Shown here piece after piece: positions 20,001 through 26,540 of a DNA stretch of 64,000 bases. The stretch is taken from positions 1 through 64,000 of the forward strand of contig NZ_QUMK01000024.1 in NCBI RefSeq assembly GCF_010907035.1. Reading direction: 5' to 3'. The position numbers and the translations under genes were made by a program. Positions within the stretch are counted from its first letter, which is position 1; the number at the start of each line of letters is the position of its first letter. The notes under the pieces were generated by a model. That model saw nothing but the letters and a program-made list of their open reading frames with translations. It ran no database searches and was not told the DNA's origin. The DNA is from Rhodopseudomonas sp. BR0M22. Its GTDB lineage: Bacteria; Pseudomonadota; Alphaproteobacteria; Rhizobiales; Xanthobacteraceae.

Positions 20001-20496
20001 GCACGTCGAGGCTGGCGCGTTGCATCAGCTCGGCCTGATCGCGATCGTCGAGCACGCTGAACCGCGCCGGAACGTTGGCCTCGAACGGAAACTGCTGCAG
20101 CAGCCGCGTACACAGCGCGTGGATGGTCTGCACCTTCAGCCCACCGGGCGTCTCCAGCGCGCAGGCGAACAGTTTTCGCGCCTGCGCCAGCAGCGAAGGA
20201 CCGACCGTTTTGACCCCGGTAGCCCCGATCGCGGTTGTCAGCGCGTCGTCGTCGAGCTTCACCCAATGGCCGAGCGTGGTGAACACCCGCTCCGCCATGT
20301 TGGCGGCGGCCGCCTTGGTGAAGGTGATACACAGGATGCGCTCCGGCGAGACGCCGTCGAGCAGCAGCCGGATCACGCGCTGAACCAGCACATGGGTCTT
20401 ACCCGAGCCGGCATTGGCGGAAACGAACACCGATGCCGACGGATCGGAGGCGATCTCCTGCCGCGCGCGGGCTTCGTTGGGAATGACGCGGCTCAT
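17011..20496 (-). CDS. addA: AddA helicase-nuclease subunit (double-strand break repair)
   Basis: UvrD-like 3'-5' helicase with a C-terminal nuclease, the motor of the AddAB complex that replaces RecBCD in this lineage. The 1161-residue protein has Walker A ANAGSGKTHVL near residues 27-37, Walker B HVLIDEAQDTSP, motif III VGDEKQSIFSFQGA, and motif V/VI blocks MTVHGAKGLEAPVV and RRLLYVAMTRAADR. A PD-(D/E)XK nuclease near the C-terminus carries VLIVDYKTNH. The start ATG 20496 overlaps the addB stop (ATGA), so the two subunits are translationally coupled. Confidence 0.96.
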   Translation of the reverse strand: MSRVIPNEARARQEIASDPSASVFVSANAGSGKTHVLVQRVIRLLLDGVSPERILCITFTKAAAANMAERVFTTLGHWVKLDDDALTTAIGATGVKTVGPSLLAQARKLFACALETPGGLKVQTIHALCTRLLQQFPFEANVPARFSVLDDRDQAELMQRASLDVLLRAAAAPDSDAGRALAFAMTSAADVTFRDVVQEACMSRDRFMAWVAQAGSVERAMAQLSATLGVAPDDSCEVADRDIVDGPNLPRSEWAAVAATFEGGSANDQAQARRLREALALTDAAQIDAYLQVFFTKDSGLRKNLITKKLGDGAPGLAERLQREGARLAGLLERRRALALRERTRALLVIAAQVAGNIAREKRERGLLDYDDLIDKTLAMLDSGAAGWVHFKLDRGVDHVLIDEAQDTSPKQWKIVARLIDEFTAGEGARDGVRRTIFAVGDEKQSIFSFQGAVPKEFAEWRDLLQRRFTGAGLTFEKVAFNYSFRSGAAILQSVDHVFRDPAIYRSIHADTTYPVHASLADAGPSLIDLWPLEVPDDRQQIEGWQAPFDAVSETSPEVRLADKVRGEISELISRGTRTGPVGQRRPLSYGDVLILVRRRGSAFDAVIQALKRGGIPVAGADRLKLTEHIAIIDLMNLADALLLPQDDLALAVALKSPLFGLDDDDLFKLAWQRKGPLRAALADHAAGDQRFAAVQRRLESYAARAQAETPFGFFAWLLGGDGSDSGRARILRRLGPEANDALDEFLELALSFEQKRAPSLQGFMAWLREADTEIKRDMEISRDEVRVMTVHGAKGLEAPVVFLIDTTSSPADTQRLNLIRLPGGNAAPGSVAAMVWAGRKADDPEVVANARGAMIEETEDEYRRLLYVAMTRAADRLIVGGCMPGNRNEVRPHSWYDLISKGLESSGLMMQPVPPDGVIKRYCRPEDVIDETGAATPSREATVTSLPDWLRRPAPGLPSAEQVLRPSDAEDDDRRRLRPGETDASRSRALQRGTLVHRLLQSLPDIAALDRLGAAGRFLARNAPDWSEEDRGTLVAQVLGLIADARFAAVFGPGSRAEVPIVGRLQRRGGPVLVSGQIDRLVVTESEVLIVDYKTNHAPPRVEAEAPRAYVRQLARYRAVLGAIYPQRTVRAALLWTEAAEIMEISSSALDAEQADLTVA

Positions 20497-23400
20497 GACG
20501 TCGCGTCTCCGCGACCGCCGGCCGCCGACCATTCCTTGATCCGCGCCAGATCATCATAGGTACCGTAGCGCTGCGACCACATCGACAGCACCAGCGAACG
20601 ATAGGACTGCTTCTCGTCCTCGAAGCGGCGCACCAATCCTTCCAGCTTGGCACGCGCCTCATCCGCGGCATCGTCGGGGTACTGCGGCTCGTCCTTGCGC
20701 TCGATCTTCAGTTCGAGCACGCGCTCATCGCCCGGCGGCGCGTTGCCGCTGAGCTTGACGTAAGTGAGTTCGCTCACCGAGGCGGCCGCCGGAATATCCT
20801 CAAAGCCACCGTCGCGCAGAATCGCCGCTTCCAATGTGAGCTGCGGCGACAGCCCCATCCGCACCTGCTTGCCGGTCGGCGGATGACCGGTCTTGTAGTC
20901 GAGGATCGCGTAGCTGCCGTCGTCGCGCCGTTCGATGCGATCGGCGCGCGCCGACAGCTCGAAATTGCGCTCGCCACCGAGCGGGATCGTCAGCGTGCCG
21001 CGCCGCTCCGCCTGCACCTGCACGACGCCGGTGCGACGCTGCTGCTCCCACCCGGCAAACCAGGTCGCGATCCGCAGGAAGCGCGGCCACCACAATGCAC
21101 GCGCCTCGGCATGGTCCATCAGCGGCGCGAAGTGTTTCTGGCCGATCTGGCGCAGCGCCGTCACCGGATCGTCCGGTAGCGCGTCCTGGTAGCGCTCGGT
21201 GAATTCGCCGAGCGCCGCATGGATCGCCGAGCCGCGATCGGCGCCCGACAACGGCATGTCGACCGGATCGAGCGGCGACAGCCGCAGGATGTACTTGGCG
21301 TAGATCGTGTACGGATCGCGCAGCCAATCCTCGATCGCAGTGACCGGCAGTTTCAGCGGCCGCGCGATCCGCGGCGGCTTCGGTGCAGGCTGTGCGATCG
21401 GCGTCACGCTCTCGGGGCGGTCGAGTTCGTGCGTGTAGTCCAGATAGATCTGACCGCGCGCTTTCATCGCATTCCAGCGATCCTCGCCGGCGACCGCTTC
21501 GAGCCGGTGCAGGAAGCGCGACGCTACCGCCGGCGCGCCGCCGACTTTCGCAGCGTGGGTGATGAACACCTCGTCGGCGCCGAGCGCCTGCGCGAAGTCG
21601 TGTGCCGACAGGCCGATGCGGCGTTCCGGCAGATCGAGCCCGAGGTCGTGCCGCATCGGCCGGCTCAGCCACGGATCGATCCGCGGCGCCGGCGGCCAGA
21701 TGCCCTCGACTAGGCCGCCGAGCACGATGCGGTCCTGCTGGGTCAGGCGCGCTTCGAGCGGGCCGTAAATGCGGATCGGCGCCTCGGCGCGTTCGGGACG
21801 ACGGACCACGCGATCGCCGAACGCAGTCTCGAACACTTCGCCATAGTCACGCGCGGCGACCAGCACGCCACTCGCCGGTCCGACCGCGGCGAGATCGTCG
21901 AACGCCCGCAGCAGTGCCGAACCTTGCGGACCTTCGAACACTTCGACGATGCCGTCGTGATCGGCCGTCAGCGCCTTCAAGACGTCGCGATGCCGCGCGC
22001 CGATCTCGCACAGATCGAGCGGGCTCGGTCCGAACGTCTCCAGCGGCGCGAGCGCGGCTTTGAGCTCGGCGATGAGGTGCTGCGCTTCATCGAGGCTAGG
22101 TTCGGACAATCGCGTGCGCGGCTCGGACGGATGCAGCGCGCTGGCCTCGCCGCGCTTCAGCTTGGCAAGCTCGTCCCGGAAGATCGCAAATTCCTTGGTG
22201 AGCCCATCACAGCCGGCGGGTGGCCGCGGGCCGCGCAGCAGTGCCAGCTCCAAGATCTCGATCGCGCTACGCCAGCCATGATCGGTGCGGCCGAGCCGCA
22301 ACAGCGGATGCTTGAGCAGCGCCAGCAGCGTCGCCGGTTCGCAGCCTTCGAGCGCAGTCTCAGCCGCGAGCCGCGCGAAAATGCCGGGCTGCGTCTCCAT
22401 CAGCAAGTCGCCGCCGGAATCGTCGACCGGCAGATGCCATCGGCCGAGCGCGGCGACGACGCGGCGCGCCAACGCGCGATCCGGCGTGACCAGCGCCGCG
22501 GTCTTGCCCTGCTCACGCGCCTCGCGCAGCACCACCGCGATCGCCAGCGCCTCGGCTTCCGAATTCGGCGCTTCGATCAGCGTCAGTCCATCAGTGCCTT
22601 CGCCGATCAGACGATCGACCTCGGCATCCTTCAGCCGGTCGTGCCACACCGCCGTCGCCGACGATGGCCGCAGCGCCTCGGAGGCGAGCAGTTCGCGGCC
22701 GTGCCGAGCCGCCGCGCCGAGCTGCTGCACGTCGCGGCGCGTTACACCCATCCGTTCGAGCAGACCGTGCATGGCGTATTGCGGATGGTTGGGCGACGGC
22801 AGCGTCACCAGCTTGCCCTGCTTGTCGCGGCTGCCGCCGATCAAGCCCCACGCCGCATCATCGAGATCGACATCGAGCCCGGGCAGCACCACCGCGCCAT
22901 GCGGCAATCGCGCGATGGCGGTGAGCAGTTTGGCGGTTGCCGGCATCGAGCCGGTCGAGCCGGCGGCGATCACCGGCCCGCTGCGCTGGGTCGCCAGCCG
23001 CTGCGCCTCGGCATCGATCAGCCGGTCACGGCGTGCCGCCGGTTCGATCCGGTCGGTCTCTTTCAGATATTGCGGCCAGGCGTGGCCGGCGATCTTGAGG
23101 AATTCGAGCGTCAGGCTCCAGTAGCGATCGAACGCATCGGGCACCAGCGTGCCGAGCGCCGACCAATCGACGCCGCGGGTCGACATGTCGTCGATCAGCC
23201 GCGCCAGATCGTCGGCAAGCGCCAGCGCCGAGGCCGGTCCGCCGACCACCAGCGGCGCCTGCGCCGGATCGTCCGGCTTCAGCCGCGCCGCCCAGCTCGC
23301 GATCAGCTGCGCCAGCAACAGCCGGCGCGGCAGCCCGTCGAGCGCGGGCGGAATCTCCAGATCGGCAAGGCCTGACGCAGCCTGCGCGAAGGCCAGCTCG

Positions 23401-23642
23401 TCCTCGTCGATATCGCCGAGCGCGACGATCCGCGGCAGCAGCACCGCATCGGTGCCGAGCACATCGAGGAAGATCTCGCGCGCCATCCGCCCGGCGCGCC
23501 GGGTCGGCAAGTAAAGCGTGGCGTCGGCGAGCCGCTCCGGCGCGGTGCGCGCCTCGAAGCCCTCGACCAGCCGGCCGTCGACCAGGGCCGCGATGATCGT
23601 GCGCAGAAACGGCGCCGAAGATGGAACGCTGAAAAGGTGCAT
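20493..23642 (-). CDS. addB: AddB double-strand break repair subunit
   Basis: Second subunit of AddAB: a degenerate helicase with a 5'-strand nuclease. At 1049 residues it has the alphaproteobacterial AddB size. The C-terminal part (from about residue 740) begins AIEDWLRDPYTIYAKYILRL, and the nuclease motif YAILDYKTGHPP follows. No classic helicase Walker A is present near the N-terminus, as usual for alphaproteobacterial AddB. It overlaps addA by 4 nt and starts 202 bp upstream (on its strand) of nothing but the murU 3' end, 76 bp away. Confidence 0.93.
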   Translation of the reverse strand: MHLFSVPSSAPFLRTIIAALVDGRLVEGFEARTAPERLADATLYLPTRRAGRMAREIFLDVLGTDAVLLPRIVALGDIDEDELAFAQAASGLADLEIPPALDGLPRRLLLAQLIASWAARLKPDDPAQAPLVVGGPASALALADDLARLIDDMSTRGVDWSALGTLVPDAFDRYWSLTLEFLKIAGHAWPQYLKETDRIEPAARRDRLIDAEAQRLATQRSGPVIAAGSTGSMPATAKLLTAIARLPHGAVVLPGLDVDLDDAAWGLIGGSRDKQGKLVTLPSPNHPQYAMHGLLERMGVTRRDVQQLGAAARHGRELLASEALRPSSATAVWHDRLKDAEVDRLIGEGTDGLTLIEAPNSEAEALAIAVVLREAREQGKTAALVTPDRALARRVVAALGRWHLPVDDSGGDLLMETQPGIFARLAAETALEGCEPATLLALLKHPLLRLGRTDHGWRSAIEILELALLRGPRPPAGCDGLTKEFAIFRDELAKLKRGEASALHPSEPRTRLSEPSLDEAQHLIAELKAALAPLETFGPSPLDLCEIGARHRDVLKALTADHDGIVEVFEGPQGSALLRAFDDLAAVGPASGVLVAARDYGEVFETAFGDRVVRRPERAEAPIRIYGPLEARLTQQDRIVLGGLVEGIWPPAPRIDPWLSRPMRHDLGLDLPERRIGLSAHDFAQALGADEVFITHAAKVGGAPAVASRFLHRLEAVAGEDRWNAMKARGQIYLDYTHELDRPESVTPIAQPAPKPPRIARPLKLPVTAIEDWLRDPYTIYAKYILRLSPLDPVDMPLSGADRGSAIHAALGEFTERYQDALPDDPVTALRQIGQKHFAPLMDHAEARALWWPRFLRIATWFAGWEQQRRTGVVQVQAERRGTLTIPLGGERNFELSARADRIERRDDGSYAILDYKTGHPPTGKQVRMGLSPQLTLEAAILRDGGFEDIPAAASVSELTYVKLSGNAPPGDERVLELKIERKDEPQYPDDAADEARAKLEGLVRRFEDEKQSYRSLVLSMWSQRYGTYDDLARIKEWSAAGGRGDATS

Positions 23643-23717
23643 CGATGTCCTGATTCGCCTTCGCCATCATGGCACGGCAAATCCGGCGAAAGGAGGTGGC
23701 CGGCGCCGGCCGCCCTC

Positions 23718-24440
23718 TCAGGCGACGCTGGCGAGGTAGGCTCGTTCAGCCGCAGTCACCGCGTCCGGCGTGCCGACATGCATCCAAACGCCTTCGAGCC
23801 GCAGCCCGTGCAGCCGATGTTGCTGGCCGGCCCGGTCGAACATCTTGGTCAGCGAAAATTCGCCCTCCGGCGCGTCCTTGAAGATCGCCGGCGACATGAT
23901 CGCGGCGCCCGCATAGACAAACGGCACCACCTCGGTTTCCTTGCGCCGCTGCAAGCCGCCGTTGGGGCTCATCGCGAAGTCACCCTTGCCCGTATAGCCG
24001 ATGCTGTTCGCGGTCGGCGCCATCAGCAGCAGGATGTCCATGCGGGCCGGATCGAACGCTTCGGCGAGCCGGGCCAGATTGGGCCGCACGCCGTCGATCC
24101 ACATCGTATCGGCATTGAGGTGATAGAACGGCGCGTCGCCGAGCAGCGGCAGCGCCTTCACCACAGCGCCGCCGGTGCCGAGCACCTGATCGCGCTCGTC
24201 GGAAATGATCACCCGGGGGCTCGTCCGCCCGGCGACATGGTCGATGATCTGGTCCGGCAAATAGTGGACATTGACGACCGCCTCGGCGACGCCGACCTCG
24301 GCCAGACGGTCGAGAACGTGGTCGAGCAGCGGACGGCCGGCGACGGACACCAGCGGCTTCGGCATATGATCGGTGAGCGGTCGCATCCGCAGGCCGAGGC
24401 CGGCGGCAAGTACCATGGCTTTGTGGGGACGAACGGTCAT
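23718..24440 (-). CDS. murU: N-acetylmuramate-1-phosphate uridylyltransferase (MurU-type nucleotidyltransferase)
   Basis: Sugar-nucleotide pyrophosphorylase, about 240 residues, with the signature AMVLAAGLGLRMRPLTDHMP and PKPLV near the N-terminus and NADTMWIDG for metal binding. In Pseudomonas, MurU turns MurNAc-1-phosphate into UDP-MurNAc, bypassing MurA and giving intrinsic fosfomycin tolerance. Its partner kinase AmgK is encoded two genes upstream, which supports this reading over a glucose- or mannose-1-phosphate enzyme. ATG 24440 follows GGAG at good spacing; ATG 24461 is an alternative. Confidence 0.82.
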   Translation of the reverse strand: MTVRPHKAMVLAAGLGLRMRPLTDHMPKPLVSVAGRPLLDHVLDRLAEVGVAEAVVNVHYLPDQIIDHVAGRTSPRVIISDERDQVLGTGGAVVKALPLLGDAPFYHLNADTMWIDGVRPNLARLAEAFDPARMDILLLMAPTANSIGYTGKGDFAMSPNGGLQRRKETEVVPFVYAGAAIMSPAIFKDAPEGEFSLTKMFDRAGQQHRLHGLRLEGVWMHVGTPDAVTAAERAYLASVA

Positions 24441-24599
24441 GTTCTCCGACTCGGAACGCACCAGGCGGCGCGAATCGATTGTATCACGCGGCTCCGAACG
24501 GTCTATCGGAGGCGACCTCTGGGTAGTCGGGGATCATGACGGAGATACGACGCCGGGGGCAGCTCGGCGGGACACGCAAGAACGCGCTTCAGAACCAGG

Positions 24600-24911
24600 T
24601 CAGGCGTTCTCGGCCTGGGCCGCAGGGCGCTTCTTTTTCTTGTCGAGGCGCAGGAAGCTCACGCCGATCTGGTCGCCGTTGATCCAGCTCAGCTCGCAGC
24701 GCCGATAGGCCAGACCGGTAGACGATAGCAGCAGGAAGAACTCCTTGAGGTTGAGCCCTTCGACCGAGCCTTCGATCGTCAGTTTGGCGCCGAGTTCGGA
24801 GACGTCCTCGAGCAGACAGGGACGGCGCCAGGTGCCGTCGATCGCCATCATCTGAGCGCGCAACCCGCGGTCGAATACAACGCGGCCGTCCTTATTGCGT
24901 TCGGCAACCAT
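24600..24911 (-). CDS. PilZ-domain protein
   Basis: A 103-residue single-domain protein with a PilZ-like beta barrel. The second half of the c-di-GMP signature, DVSELGAKL, is present. The first half (RXXXR) is not clear: the nearest basic pair is in DRGLRAQM, with one residue too few between the arginines. Many short alphaproteobacterial PilZ proteins look like this and may not bind c-di-GMP. A basic C-terminus (KKKKRPAAQ) is odd for the family. It sits inside the murU / tsaE-amgK series but is separated by gaps of 108 and 159 bp, so co-transcription is uncertain. Confidence 0.8.
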   Translation of the reverse strand: MVAERNKDGRVVFDRGLRAQMMAIDGTWRRPCLLEDVSELGAKLTIEGSVEGLNLKEFFLLLSSTGLAYRRCELSWINGDQIGVSFLRLDKKKKRPAAQAENA

Positions 24912-25019
24912 CTCGTCGTCCTGCAGTTCGATTTTCGTGCCGCCCGGCCATGCCGCGGCGCCACGCCCCGCAAGACTACGGGTCGCTGCGCTAAAGATGG
25001 GTAAAAGAAATCGGCCGAA

Positions 25020-26540
25020 TCAGAGCGGTGGCGGCACATGGTCCCGGTACCAAGCCCGGACCTCGGCGAGCGCCGGATGTGCCAGCGAACGGGCCAGATA
25101 CGCCCACACCCGCGGCTGATGTTTCAAGTACTGCGACTTGCCGTCCCGCCGGTTGAGTCGGGCGAAAGTTCCCAATAGCCGTGTATTTCGCTGCGCCGAC
25201 ATCACCGCATAGAGCCGCGCGAAGCCGGCGGCGTCGAACTCCGGATCGGCGGCGAGCCGGGCTTTGACGTAGCGGCCGAGCAGCGACAGCTCGACGGCCT
25301 CGGGCACGTCGATCCGGGCATCCTGCAGCAGCGACACCACGTCGTAGGCGGCAGGGCCCAGCACGGTGTCCTGGAAGTCGATGATTCCGACGCGCTCGAT
25401 ACCGGGACGGTCCTCCAGCCAGATCAGATTCGGCGAATGATAATCGCGTAGCACCCAGGTCCGCGGCTCGGCCCCGATGCCGGCCAGCAGCTTGCGCCAG
25501 AGCGCGGCGAATTCGGCGCGCAGCACCTCGGTCGGCGGTGCGCCGCGATCCGGCAGATACCATTCCGGCATCAGCCCGACCTCGATCATCATCGCGTCTT
25601 CGTCGAAACTCGGCACCGCGTAGCTCTCGCGCGCCGACAGCGGCAGATGATCCGGCAGCGGCCTGGCATGCAGCGCCGCCAGCATGTCGGCGGCGGCCTG
25701 ATAGCGTTCCACGACGGGCGCCGCAGGGGAGCCTTCGACGAAGCCGACGCCGCCGAGATCCTCGGTGATCAGAAAGCCCGCGTCGAGATCGGCATGATGA
25801 ATCGCAGGCGCCGAGAAGCCGCGTTCGCGCAGCCCCTGGGCGATGGCAACGAACGGCCGGACATCCTCGGCCAAATGCACCGCGGCGCTGTAGCTCTTGC
25901 CGGCATACAGCGCCGGACCATCCGGACGACGCGGTGCGTTCATCAGAATCACGCTCTCGCCGCCGCGCTGCAGCCGCGCGTAGGAACGCGTCGAGGCATC
26001 GCCCGGCATGTGGCGACGCTCGGCGTCCGCATAGCCGGCGGTTTCGATGAAGCTGCGCAGCGCGGCGAGGCGCTCGACCTGCTTCACAGCCTTGCCGTGA
26101 CCGGTGATCTCCGCAGCGCGCGCCGACGGGCCCAGCGCCGGGCGATGGCTCAGCGCGATATCGATGCGGTCTTCCGGCAGCTCCGAGGCGGCGCGCTCGG
26201 GCCATTCGATCAGCGCGACGGTCCCGTCCGGCAGCGGCGACAGCCCGATCTCTTCCAGCTCCGACGGATCCTCGACGCGGTAGAGATCCGCATGCAGCAG
26301 CGGATACGGCGGCAGATCGTAAGTCTGCACCAGCGTGAAGGTCGGGCTCGGCACTTCCAGCGTGTCGTCCGCGGCCAGATAACGGATCATCGCCCGCGCC
26401 GCGGCGGTCTTGCCGGCGCCGAGATCGCCCGACAGGGTCACGACATCGCCCGGGCCGATCAGCAGCGCCACTTCGGCCATCAGCCGCGTGGTCGCGACCT
26501 CGTTCGCGAGCGCGACCGAGAATGTCGCCGCCGCGCTCAT
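25020..26540 (-). CDS. TsaE-AmgK fusion: t6A ATPase plus MurNAc/GlcNAc anomeric kinase
   Basis: A 506-residue fusion of two enzymes. Residues 1 to about 140 are TsaE, the ATPase that drives the TsaBD complex in t6A37 tRNA modification: P-loop GDLGAGKT at 38-45, PSPTFTLVQTY, and HADLYRVEDPSELEEIG. Residues about 155-506 are an aminoglycoside-phosphotransferase-fold kinase of the AmgK type, with DASTRSYARL (ATP loop), LRDYHSPNLIW (catalytic Asp and Asn) and GIIDFQDTVLGPAAYDV (metal Asp). AmgK phosphorylates MurNAc and GlcNAc at C1 for MurU. In Caulobacter the two parts are, as I recall, separate neighbours. Its start is nearly contiguous with the divL stop (overlap of 4 nt). Confidence 0.9.
   Translation of the reverse strand: MSAAATFSVALANEVATTRLMAEVALLIGPGDVVTLSGDLGAGKTAAARAMIRYLAADDTLEVPSPTFTLVQTYDLPPYPLLHADLYRVEDPSELEEIGLSPLPDGTVALIEWPERAASELPEDRIDIALSHRPALGPSARAAEITGHGKAVKQVERLAALRSFIETAGYADAERRHMPGDASTRSYARLQRGGESVILMNAPRRPDGPALYAGKSYSAAVHLAEDVRPFVAIAQGLRERGFSAPAIHHADLDAGFLITEDLGGVGFVEGSPAAPVVERYQAAADMLAALHARPLPDHLPLSARESYAVPSFDEDAMMIEVGLMPEWYLPDRGAPPTEVLRAEFAALWRKLLAGIGAEPRTWVLRDYHSPNLIWLEDRPGIERVGIIDFQDTVLGPAAYDVVSLLQDARIDVPEAVELSLLGRYVKARLAADPEFDAAGFARLYAVMSAQRNTRLLGTFARLNRRDGKSQYLKHQPRVWAYLARSLAHPALAEVRAWYRDHVPPPL

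Noticed and set aside
17203-20559. 1118-residue plus-strand frame opposite addA
   Set aside because: Antisense shadow, with Arg/Gln/His-rich composition and no motifs.
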